39,526 nt of DNA from NCBI GenBank assembly GCA_038212305.1, contig JBBQUP010000020.1:1-39526 (forward strand). The letters are read 5' to 3'. A program made the translations under genes and the position numbers. Below are positions 8,888-16,788 of the stretch, one piece after another (the stretch's first letter is position 1; each line of letters opens with the position of its first letter). The notes beneath the pieces were generated by a model, which saw nothing but the letters and a program-made list of their open reading frames with translations, did not search any database and was not told where the DNA came from. Source of the stretch: JBBQUP01 sp038212305 (GTDB taxonomy: Bacteria > Bacteroidota > Bacteroidia > Bacteroidales > Marinilabiliaceae).

Positions 8888-9160
8888 ATGGAGCATAATA
8901 CACAGCTCTTTTTAGAGATAGTTACTCCACAAAAAATATTGTTCCGTTCAGAAATTGAACTGGTGCATATACCCGGTGCTGGAGGATCATTTTCGATATT
9001 AAGAGGTCACGCACCAATAATAGCTGGAATTAAACCAGGTGTTATAAGAGTTATTGGATTACACGGAGGTGAGAATTTATTTCAATGCGATGAAGGAGTA
9101 GTTGAGTGTAATCAAAACGAAATTACCATTTTAATAGAACGTGGTTCAGAACTAAAATAA
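8888..9160 (+). CDS. atpC: F1Fo ATP synthase subunit epsilon, short form
   Basis: A 90-residue epsilon subunit. It has the N-terminal beta-sandwich that contacts gamma and the c-ring (LEIVTPQKILF, then GAGGSFSILRGHAPIIAGIKPG). It stops where the E. coli protein of about 138 residues continues into two regulatory helices, so the auto-inhibitory C-terminal domain is absent. This is a normal end followed by a terminator, not a frameshift. It is the last gene of the atpDC unit. Confidence 0.95.
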   Translation: MEHNTQLFLEIVTPQKILFRSEIELVHIPGAGGSFSILRGHAPIIAGIKPGVIRVIGLHGGENLFQCDEGVVECNQNEITILIERGSELK

Positions 9161-9166
9161 AGCTTT

Positions 9167-9195
9167 AAACCCGGTATCGACCGGGTTTTGTTTTT
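9167..9195 (+). terminator. Rho-independent terminator after atpC
   Basis: Perfect 9-bp stem AAACCCGGT (9167-9175) / ACCGGGTTT (9180-9188) with a four-base loop, followed by a T-rich tail to 9195. It lies 6 bp after the atpC stop and closes the atpDC transcript. Confidence 0.92.
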
Positions 9196-9284
9196 ATAGA
9201 CTAGACATCTATAAAATTTAAACAGCTTCTTAGTAAAACGAACATTTGATTGAGAGTAAATATTCTGCAACCTTTATGTAATTT

Positions 9285-10307
9285 ATGAAAATACTAATTG
9301 TACGCCTTAGCTCAATAGGAGATATCATACAATGTATGTCGGTAGTGGGAGGAATTAAGGAGAAATTTCCGGACTCAGAGCTTCATTGGGTAGTAAGGTC
9401 TGATTTGGCGCAGTTATTAAAAATTGATCCGCGAATAGATCGGATTTGGGAATTTGATCGGAAGTTAGGAATGAGCGGTTGGTTAAAAATGGCTCAAACC
9501 ATTCGAATAGAGAAATTTGACCTAGTTTATGATGCTCATCAAAACATACGATCCAATATTTTAAAATGGATTTTATTCTTTAGTTCGCCGCTGGTAAAAC
9601 AACATCGTCCAAAAATAATTACACGTTATAAAGAACGGTTTAAACGCTTTTTGTTATTTCAATTCCGAATTAATAAATTTCCTCAACCTAACTTAACTTT
9701 TAATTCGTTTCGACTGCCATTGCAAAAAGTGGGGGTTGAAAATTTTTCTGAATCATTTTATAAGTGGGTTTTTCCTACTTCTATGGAGGAGCGGATTAAA
9801 GAGTTGGTAATTCAGCCAATGGAAAATAAAAACTGGGTAACACTGGTACCGTCAGCTGCATGGGAGTTGAAACGTTGGCCAATTGATCATTGGAAACAAT
9901 TAATTGCATTGCGTACTGATTTGAATTTTGTGCTTTTAGGTGGTCCTACCGATTTGTTTTGCGATGAAATAAAAGCAGCTGCACCTAGTAGAGTATTGAA
10001 TTTAGCTGGAAAAACAAACTTGATGGAGAGCTTTTGTGTTATATACCACAGCTTATTTGTAATTAGTAACGATACCGGTTTTTTACATGCGGCCGATTTG
10101 TTTAATCGCAATGGTATTGCATTGCTTGGCCCAACAGCATTTGGCTATCCATCGAGCGATAAAATTAAAGTGCTAGAAATTAGTTTGCCTTGTCGACCAT
10201 GCACTAAAGAAGGAAATAGTAAATGTAAATTAAAGGAAAACAAGAAATGCCTTGTTGACATTCGACCTATTGAAGTTGCAAACAAAATTACCGTAAATAG
10301 AAATTAA
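9285..10307 (+). CDS. Glycosyltransferase family 9 (heptosyltransferase-like)
   Basis: A 340-residue GT9 enzyme, the family of LPS inner-core heptosyltransferases WaaC/WaaF/WaaQ. It opens with the family start MKILIVRLSSIGDIIQCMSV, has the donor-side VPSAAWELKRWP segment near residue 188, FVISNDTGFLHAA near 259, and ends with a cysteine-rich tail (PCRPC...C...CLVDI). A terminator lies between it and atpC, so it is a new transcription unit and the first gene of the glycan island. Acceptor and exact sugar cannot be told from sequence. Confidence 0.92.
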   Translation: MKILIVRLSSIGDIIQCMSVVGGIKEKFPDSELHWVVRSDLAQLLKIDPRIDRIWEFDRKLGMSGWLKMAQTIRIEKFDLVYDAHQNIRSNILKWILFFSSPLVKQHRPKIITRYKERFKRFLLFQFRINKFPQPNLTFNSFRLPLQKVGVENFSESFYKWVFPTSMEERIKELVIQPMENKNWVTLVPSAAWELKRWPIDHWKQLIALRTDLNFVLLGGPTDLFCDEIKAAAPSRVLNLAGKTNLMESFCVIYHSLFVISNDTGFLHAADLFNRNGIALLGPTAFGYPSSDKIKVLEISLPCRPCTKEGNSKCKLKENKKCLVDIRPIEVANKITVNRN

Positions 10308-10390
10308 AATGTAGTTTTGCTTTTGAATGATACACTACCGTTAGTGTTTAATTTTTGTGTAAATTTTTTTAAGATAGCTAATTGTATATC

Positions 10391-11506
10391 ATGAAAATAG
10401 GATTTGATGCCAAGCGATTTTTCTTTAATTCAAGCGGACTTGGAAATTACAGCAGAAATATTGTTAAAGCATTATCTATTTATGAACCTGAAAATGACTA
10501 CTATCTGTATAGCCCTTCGGTAAATACAAAGTATGAGAAAGCTGTAGGAGAGAATAACACAATTGTGACTCCTAATCGTTTGGTTGATAAATTGTTTAAA
10601 TCGTACTGGCGTTCATTTCCAATTGTTAATCAACTTAAAAACGATAACCTAAATTTGTATCATGGATTAAGCCATGAATTGCCTTATGGGATTGAAAACT
10701 CGAATATAAAAAGTTTAGTAACCATACATGATTTAATTTTCTTACGACATCCCGAATTGTTTAGCTGGGTCAATCGAAAAATATATTTGCAAAAAGTAAC
10801 CCATAGTTGCAGTGTGGCCGATCGAATTATATCTATTAGCGAGCAAACCACCGATGATATTAAAGAATTATTAAAAATTGATGAGAAGAAAATTGAAACT
10901 GTTTATCAAGGATGCGATACTCGTTTTTATACTTTGATATCTGATTTAGATAGACAGGCAATCCAACAAAAGTATAATCTCCCTTCAGAATTTTTGCTAA
11001 CTGTTGGAACCATTGAAAAAAGAAAAAATGCGCTCCAAACCCTACAAGCAATGCATTTGGGTAAAATAGATGTCCCTTTTTATATTATTGGGAGGAAGAC
11101 AAGTTATGTAGAGGTATTGCAAAAATTCGTTAGCGATCATCAAATGCAAAAACAAGTAGTTTTTCTTCATAATGTTCCTACCGAAGATCTACCTGCATTG
11201 TATCAATTGGCTACAGCATTTATTTATCCATCAATATATGAGGGTTTTGGCATTCCAATTTTAGAAGCGCTAAATAGCAAAACTCCAGTAATAACAGGGT
11301 CAACGAAATGTTTAAGCGAAGTTGGGGGTAAGGATACGATATATGTTAATACCCAAAGTGTTGATGAAATGATTGAAGCGATTCATGTTGTATTATCAGA
11401 TTCGGAAAAACGCAGTAAAATGATAAACAGTGGTTTACTCCATGCCGAAAAATTCAAAGAAAAAAGCGTTGCCAATCAGTTAATGGGGATTTATAATAGT
11501 TTGTAA
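10391..11506 (+). CDS. Glycosyltransferase family 4
   Basis: A 371-residue GT-B retaining glycosyltransferase. The N-terminal domain begins MKIGFDAKRFFFNSSGLGNY with the glycine-rich acceptor loop, and the C-terminal domain has LTVGTIEKRKN and the EX7E donor motif in YPSIYEGFGIPILEA. The ATG at 10391 is chosen because the family start MKIGFDAK begins there; a TTG three codons upstream is less likely. It follows the GT9 gene by 83 bp and ends 11 bp before the convergent GT2 gene. Donor and acceptor are unknown; LPS or surface glycan synthesis is likely. Confidence 0.9.
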   Translation: MKIGFDAKRFFFNSSGLGNYSRNIVKALSIYEPENDYYLYSPSVNTKYEKAVGENNTIVTPNRLVDKLFKSYWRSFPIVNQLKNDNLNLYHGLSHELPYGIENSNIKSLVTIHDLIFLRHPELFSWVNRKIYLQKVTHSCSVADRIISISEQTTDDIKELLKIDEKKIETVYQGCDTRFYTLISDLDRQAIQQKYNLPSEFLLTVGTIEKRKNALQTLQAMHLGKIDVPFYIIGRKTSYVEVLQKFVSDHQMQKQVVFLHNVPTEDLPALYQLATAFIYPSIYEGFGIPILEALNSKTPVITGSTKCLSEVGGKDTIYVNTQSVDEMIEAIHVVLSDSEKRSKMINSGLLHAEKFKEKSVANQLMGIYNSL

Positions 11507-11517
11507 TTTAATTTTTA

Positions 11518-12264
11518 CTATTTAACTGGTTTAAAAAGGTTAGAAATATTCTTTGCAGTATATGAAGGTAGAATTCTAAATATTAATCGAACTCTTTCAA
11601 AACCTTTATCTGCTTCCATAATAATTTTAATATTTTCTTTTAAACCTTCAATTCGTCTTAAATTTGAAATTCCATACAAATTGTAAATAGCCACTGGAAT
11701 GTTTACGTATTTGAATTTAAGATTATTAAGGTAACAGGTTTTAAAAAATTTAAAATCAGCCGACATTTTATATTTTTCATCATATGGGAATTTGCGTAAA
11801 CATTTAGTTTTAATAAACGCACTTTGATGGCAAAAATACATTCGGTGCTTGTTACAGGGCAATTCTGCTAATTTTAGAAATTTTTCACCATTGCTTTTTA
11901 AGGTAATTACATCGCCGTAGACTATGTCATTTGAACCATTTTCAAGATCTTTTGAAATAATGGATAATGTATCTGTGGATGCTAGCAGATCTCCACTATT
12001 TAAAAACAAGCAGTAGTGTGCAGTTGACAATTTAACCCCCTTATTCATTGCATTATAAATGCCGGTATCCTTTTCAGAAATCAAATGGGTTATGTCTTCT
12101 TTATATTTTTCAATAATTGAAAGGGTTCCATCAGTTGATCCACCATCGATAACAATAAATTCAAAATGACTATAACTTTGATTTATTATGTTTTGAATTG
12201 TTTGTTCGATTAACGAAACACTATTGAAAACAACTGTTATAATAGAAATAAGTGGTTTTTGCAT
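11518..12264 (-). CDS. Glycosyltransferase family 2
   Basis: A 248-residue GT-A fold glycosyltransferase. The nucleotide-binding start is PLISIITVVFNS, with FIVIDGGSTDGTL near residues 36-48, and the acidic metal site is replaced by the NSGD motif (FLNSGDLL), common in WcaA-like enzymes. SEKDTGIYNAMNKG is also typical of this subgroup. No membrane helices are visible. It is the last of four leftward glycosyltransferase genes and lies 4 bp after the GT4 gene upstream of it. Confidence 0.9.
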   Translation of the reverse strand: MQKPLISIITVVFNSVSLIEQTIQNIINQSYSHFEFIVIDGGSTDGTLSIIEKYKEDITHLISEKDTGIYNAMNKGVKLSTAHYCLFLNSGDLLASTDTLSIISKDLENGSNDIVYGDVITLKSNGEKFLKLAELPCNKHRMYFCHQSAFIKTKCLRKFPYDEKYKMSADFKFFKTCYLNNLKFKYVNIPVAIYNLYGISNLRRIEGLKENIKIIMEADKGFERVRLIFRILPSYTAKNISNLFKPVK

Positions 12265-12268
12265 TTTA

Positions 12269-13345
12269 CTATAGTACTGATTGATAAGTTTGAATGGTTT
12301 GATTGACCGTTTTATTCCAATTGAAATTTTTTAGATTTTGTAAACCTATATTTATAAGATTCGTTCGAAGTTCATCGTTTGAAATTACTGAGTTTATTGT
12401 TTCCTGAATTGATGAAATATTTTGAGGATTGAAATAGAGTGCTCCATCAGAAGCTATTTCAGGAAAACAGCTGGCCTGACTCAGTAACACAGGTGTTTTA
12501 CATGCCCATGCTTCTAAAATGGGAATGCCAAAGCCTTCATAAATTGAGGGAAATATAAATGCAAGGGAATTCGTGTATAAAAAAGCTAATTCAGAATCGG
12601 ATAATTGTGTATAGCAGATTACTTGGTTTTCAATTGATAACTCTTTAATGTGAGATTTTTCAACTTCTGTAAATGGCTTACCTCCCGCACATACTAAAGA
12701 TAAATTCTTGTTAGAATTTAGCAATGGAGAAATGGCTTGAACAAAGAAATAAAAATTTTTGTAGCGCGATCTTCCTCCTAAGAATAGGAGGTATTTGGGA
12801 GGTATTTTTAAATTTGAATGTTGTTTGGGATCAGGAAATAGGGATGAACCATGGTAAATGACATCAATCTTTTCAGAAGGGATATTAAAAATATTTATGA
12901 TGTCGTTTTTTGTATTTTCCGAAACTGCAATAATTTTTGATGCACGCTGGGCGAATTTGTACTTACTAGTGGCAAATGGGTCGATATTATCCAATAACTC
13001 AGGTATCATATCGTGAATGGTGAAAACCATTGGTTTGTTCTTAGGCAAGCTTTTTAGTAAGTATTCTCTGGTATCAGTTGGATGAAAAATATCAAATTTA
13101 TTTGATTTTCTTAGATACGACTTTATTATAATCGAATTTAAGCCACTAAAAATGGCTTTTGTGTCGGAAATAAAGCATTGGTGCTGTAGTTTATTAGATA
13201 ATAAATAGTGGTTTTTAATAAATTTACCTGCAATAAAAGGTTGATGTCCTTTTGCTTGTAATCCAGCTGCCAGTTCGTAATGATATCGTGAAATACCTCC
13301 AATTTTTTGATTGGCAAAAATATGTGAATCAAATAGTATTTTCAT
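12269..13345 (-). CDS. Glycosyltransferase family 4
   Basis: A 358-residue GT4 enzyme when started at the ATG at 13345. The motifs are MKILFDSHIFANQKIGGISR at the start, HDMIPELL, KYLLFLGGRSRYKN for the nucleotide domain, and the EX7E motif in FPSIYEGFGIPILEA. A start 23 codons upstream is open but adds a non-family extension inside the preceding gene; the purine-rich GGAAG before 13345 supports the shorter form. It overlaps the end of the upstream GT2 gene by 17 bp. Sugar specificity is unknown. Confidence 0.88.
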   Translation of the reverse strand: MKILFDSHIFANQKIGGISRYHYELAAGLQAKGHQPFIAGKFIKNHYLLSNKLQHQCFISDTKAIFSGLNSIIIKSYLRKSNKFDIFHPTDTREYLLKSLPKNKPMVFTIHDMIPELLDNIDPFATSKYKFAQRASKIIAVSENTKNDIINIFNIPSEKIDVIYHGSSLFPDPKQHSNLKIPPKYLLFLGGRSRYKNFYFFVQAISPLLNSNKNLSLVCAGGKPFTEVEKSHIKELSIENQVICYTQLSDSELAFLYTNSLAFIFPSIYEGFGIPILEAWACKTPVLLSQASCFPEIASDGALYFNPQNISSIQETINSVISNDELRTNLINIGLQNLKNFNWNKTVNQTIQTYQSVL

Positions 13346-14279
13346 TTTTTTTCTTCCGAATGAGGGTGTAATTTTTGAATGTAAAAAGCCCATTTTTAAA
13401 AAATAGACGTTCAACTTTAGAGAGCAATCGGTATTTTAATTTGTCGTGTTTGTGTATAGGTTCATTTGATTTCCTAATCGATGAATAATTTAAGTCTTTG
13501 CTCCAGTTGAAATCATTAATTTTTGATTGCATAATATTAGGATGGGAATCGGTAAATAAAGGAATTCGGCCCAATGGTCCATATTCTATTTCTGAAATGA
13601 TCTCGGTGGTTTCTTTATAACAATTTATGAATTTGGTAATTTTTTTTCCCATTAGTTTGGGTGGACGAACCCAGCCGTAATGATATATTTTAGCATTCAC
13701 TCGTGCAACATTTAATTTGCGGGTTCCTTCCTTTTCTAGATATTTTGATTTTGTAAAATTTGGAATAACTCTAAAACTTTGAGCATCGCGCCAAGAGTGA
13801 ATTTCTGGTCGGTTACGAACAATTCGGATCTCATTACGATACCATTCATGGTTGTTAGTGAATGCATGATTATAATCACCCCAAAAGTGGATGTATCTAA
13901 AGAGTAATCCTTCTATCATATTATCACCAGAGTACTTTTTGCAAGTACTAACTATTGTTTCTAAATCTTTTTCGTGAACTACTTCATCAGCTTGTAAATA
14001 AAAAAGCCATTTGCCGGAACATTGTTCTTTGGCAATGTCTGTTTGATGGGCCAAAATGGAGCCTTTTGCATACTCTTTAACATCCCATTTAGTATTGAAT
14101 ATTTTTATTTTAGGGCTATTAATTTCTTGTATCATTCTTAATGTATCATCATCATCATCGCAATCACCTAGAGCAATAATATATTCATCAACGATAGGTA
14201 AAATTGATAAAATAGATTCTTTTAGCGGATAGTACAATTTTTCCGCATTTTTTACCATTGTAAAACCTGATATTAGCAT
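13329..14279 (-). CDS. Glycosyltransferase family 2
   Basis: A 316-residue GT2-type enzyme with the start MLISGFTMVKNAEKLYYPL, an acidic run GDCDDDDDT near residues 38-46 and the metal-binding segment FYLQADEVVHEKD near 92-104. Conserved aromatic and His residues in the middle (FWGDYNHAF, YHYGWVRPP) resemble a bacteroidete subgroup of unknown specificity. It begins 6 bp after the GT4 gene to its right and overlaps the next gene by 17 bp, so the four leftward genes are one operon. Confidence 0.87.
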   Translation of the reverse strand: MLISGFTMVKNAEKLYYPLKESILSILPIVDEYIIALGDCDDDDDTLRMIQEINSPKIKIFNTKWDVKEYAKGSILAHQTDIAKEQCSGKWLFYLQADEVVHEKDLETIVSTCKKYSGDNMIEGLLFRYIHFWGDYNHAFTNNHEWYRNEIRIVRNRPEIHSWRDAQSFRVIPNFTKSKYLEKEGTRKLNVARVNAKIYHYGWVRPPKLMGKKITKFINCYKETTEIISEIEYGPLGRIPLFTDSHPNIMQSKINDFNWSKDLNYSSIRKSNEPIHKHDKLKYRLLSKVERLFFKNGLFTFKNYTLIRKKKNENTI

Positions 14280-14285
14280 AGAAAA

Positions 14286-15272
14286 TCACTTGTTAAGTGG
14301 TAAAAATTTTTCTTTTTGAATTTCAAGAAGATGAGGTTCTGTGGAATTTAAAAAATTGCCATTTAGAACTGATTCATATTTTTGTAAATAACGCTCAGCC
14401 ATCAGTCTTGAATTAAAAAGATCTTGTGCATAATCATGACAGTGTATTTTTGAGTATTGGTTAATGCTTTGAATGGCTTTTGTTAATTCATTTTGTGATG
14501 TAGACAAAAATCCGGTATCATCAGTAACTAACTCAGGCAATGATCCATATGGAGTTGCAAATACTGGACATCCATAATATAAACTTTCAATAATAGCTAA
14601 TCCAAAAGGCTCATGCCATAAAACAGGAAATATTAGGCCTTTGGATAGATTCATAATTTTTCCTTTTTGTTCATTGTTTGCCATTCTAAGAAATGAAATT
14701 GATGGATAAGGTGTAAATCTAAATCCCATCTTAACATTTAATCTATTTCCACCAAGTACTTTGAGTTTTTGATTAGCTCCTCTTGCAATTTTTATAGCGC
14801 CAGTTACATTTTTTAATCTCCATGCTGCTTTTGCTAGAAAATGAAAGTATTTTCGGGTACTATTTAAATCTATTTTTTCATATGTATTCCAATTTAAACC
14901 ATTGTATATAAACGAGCTAGATCCATGTCTAATGGCATGATTTTTTGATACAAAAATGGTGTTTTTATCAAGCTTTATTTCCGGAGAACTAGTATTTCCA
15001 TGTTGTGTTACAACATAAGGTTTATGAATTGTCTCTGATGGTTGAAAATTTAAATGGACGATTTCAATATCATTAGGAATTTGTTGGTTAATTAATTTTG
15101 TATTGTCAATTGCAATTACCTTAGCGAACGAACAATATGATTCTTTATTAACTAAAAAGGTTATAGAATGCCCCATTTGAGATAGTTCGTTACCCAAATC
15201 CCAAATAACTCGTTCTGTGCCTCCATATAAAATAGCTGGTATAGTGCTGTAACTAGCAATTAATATATTCAT
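14286..15272 (-). CDS. Glycosyltransferase family 4
   Basis: A 328-residue GT4 enzyme, first of the four-gene leftward operon. It has the acceptor loop ILYGGTERVIWDL near residues 14-26, FLAKAAWRLKNVTGAI for the donor domain, and an EX7E-like motif WHEPFGLAIIES near 217-228. It is shorter than typical 360-380-residue GT4 proteins because its N-terminal domain is compact, which is common in this subgroup. Donor and acceptor are unknown. Confidence 0.87.
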   Translation of the reverse strand: MNILIASYSTIPAILYGGTERVIWDLGNELSQMGHSITFLVNKESYCSFAKVIAIDNTKLINQQIPNDIEIVHLNFQPSETIHKPYVVTQHGNTSSPEIKLDKNTIFVSKNHAIRHGSSSFIYNGLNWNTYEKIDLNSTRKYFHFLAKAAWRLKNVTGAIKIARGANQKLKVLGGNRLNVKMGFRFTPYPSISFLRMANNEQKGKIMNLSKGLIFPVLWHEPFGLAIIESLYYGCPVFATPYGSLPELVTDDTGFLSTSQNELTKAIQSINQYSKIHCHDYAQDLFNSRLMAERYLQKYESVLNGNFLNSTEPHLLEIQKEKFLPLNK

Positions 15273-15651
15273 AAGTATTGAATTTTTAATATTCGATAGC
15301 TTTTGGTATTTCTGTAATTTGTAAATTTAATCAAACAATAACAGTAAATGAATAGAATTATAATTTTTGAAAAGAGAAATAAGTTTAGCATGAAAGTAGT
15401 TATTTTTCAGATAAGTCATTATTAAGATTGAGCTCAGATGGTTCGATTGAAAGTTTTCAAAATTTTTAATGAGTGAAAAAAGTGAAGAATTTTATGTCTT
15501 TAGAATTGAAAATCTTTTATTCATTAATTTATGCCAATTCTCATGTAAATTGTTCTTAATTTTTACCTTTGTTTCTTTTAGAAATATGAGGTTGAAAGCA
15601 GAAAAAAAATGCTTTATTTTACTTTTTGTATAAAAAATAACTAATTGTTCG
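15273..15651. other. Divergent intergenic region in the glycosyltransferase island
   Basis: About 380 bp of AT-rich DNA between diverging glycosyltransferase genes, with no ORF of note. TACCTTTG at 15564-15571 is a perfect match to the -7 consensus TAnnTTTG on the plus strand, about 80 bp before the rightward gene, but no TTG sits at the expected distance upstream. I see no clear leftward promoter. Confidence 0.5.
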
Positions 15652-16746
15652 GTGAATATACTTCTATTAAACTCTATTGGTAAAAAAAAGTGGGGTGGTG
15701 GTGAAAAATGGATGTTGTTGGCTGCCAGCGGTTTAATTGAGCGCGGGCATAAAGTTGTGATTGGGTGTAAAAAAAATTCGATGCTCTATCACAAAGCCAC
15801 AGATAGTCATATACCTACTGTTATTATTCCAATTCATTCCGATTTTAGTTTATTGGGTTTTACTAAGCTATTTCAATTTGTTAAAAATCAGTCTATTGAT
15901 GTTATTATTGGTTGTCAAAATCGTGACGTAAGATTGTCGGGTTTAGTTAAAATGTTTATGAGTAAACCCATCGTAATTAGTCGGCAAGGTGTTCAACTCA
16001 TAAAAAGAAATCTAAAATATAGACTTAGTTTTGCACCATTGTGCGATGGCATGATCACCAATACTTATAGTATAAAATCGGAGTACGATTCATATGGATG
16101 GTGGGATGATGAATTTGTAAAGGTAATATACAATGGTGTTGAACTAGATCTCAACAACAACAGCTCATATGATTTTAGTTCACATATTCCATCTTCAATT
16201 GAGGCTCCTCAAATTATACTCTCAATAGGAAGATATAGTGCACAAAAAGGCTATTCTTATTTGCTGGATGCTGCGCGAAAAATATGTCAGATTAATGATA
16301 AAGCTTACTTCTTTATTGCTGGTGAAGGACGAGAGAGATCGTCGATGCAATCGTATATTAAAAAGCATGGATTAGAAAACAGAGTTTTTCTTTTAGGTTT
16401 TGTTACAAATACCCATGCATTATTAAGTGGCGCTGATTTATTTGTTTTACCTTCATTGTATGAGGGAATGCCTAATGTTATTTTAGAAGCAATGATTGCA
16501 GGTGTACCTGTTATTGCCACCAATGTTAATGGCACTAAAGAGCTAATCAAAAATGGTATTACCGGAGAGCTCGTTCCACCCAAAGACAGTGCAGCACTGT
16601 TTAATGCTATTCAATCATTTTTAACCGACAAAGTTGGGACTTCATTTGTTGATGAAGCTAAAAGGGCAGTCGAAAATGAGTTTTCAGTTTCATATATGAT
16701 TGATAATATCGAGCGGTATTTATTATCCAAAATTAAAAGTAACTAA
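15652..16746 (+). CDS. Glycosyltransferase family 4
   Basis: A 364-residue GT4 enzyme beginning at a GTG codon, the only start that gives the family N-terminus MNILLLNSIGKKKWGGGEKW. The donor domain shows ILSIGRYSAQKGYSYLLDA and FIAGEGRER, and the EX7E motif is in LPSLYEGMPNVILEA, followed by GVPVIATNVNGTKELI. It is closest in pattern to LPS or capsule GT4 enzymes. The LtaS-type gene follows after 42 bp on the same strand. Confidence 0.9.
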   Translation: MNILLLNSIGKKKWGGGEKWMLLAASGLIERGHKVVIGCKKNSMLYHKATDSHIPTVIIPIHSDFSLLGFTKLFQFVKNQSIDVIIGCQNRDVRLSGLVKMFMSKPIVISRQGVQLIKRNLKYRLSFAPLCDGMITNTYSIKSEYDSYGWWDDEFVKVIYNGVELDLNNNSSYDFSSHIPSSIEAPQIILSIGRYSAQKGYSYLLDAARKICQINDKAYFFIAGEGRERSSMQSYIKKHGLENRVFLLGFVTNTHALLSGADLFVLPSLYEGMPNVILEAMIAGVPVIATNVNGTKELIKNGITGELVPPKDSAALFNAIQSFLTDKVGTSFVDEAKRAVENEFSVSYMIDNIERYLLSKIKSN

Positions 16747-16752
16747 AAGTTG

Positions 16753-16760
16753 TATTTTTG
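16753..16760 (+). promoter_or_regulatory. Candidate -7 element before the LtaS-type gene
   Basis: TATTTTTG matches the Bacteroidetes -7 consensus TAnnTTTG exactly and lies 28 bp before the ATG at 16789. No TTG is at the usual -33 position, so the gene may also be read through from the glycosyltransferase. Confidence 0.3.
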
Positions 16761-16788
16761 ACATTGTTTTGAAATTAAATACTTAATA

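Noticed and set aside
10312..10319. TAGTTTTG as a promoter -7 element for the GT4 gene at 10391
   Set aside because: It fits TAnnTTTG but no TTG lies at a reasonable distance upstream, and the gene follows the GT9 gene closely.
13346..13414. Longer N-terminus for the GT4 protein starting at 13414
   Set aside because: The extra 23 residues lie inside the preceding GT2 gene and do not resemble a GT4 start; the family N-terminus begins at 13345.
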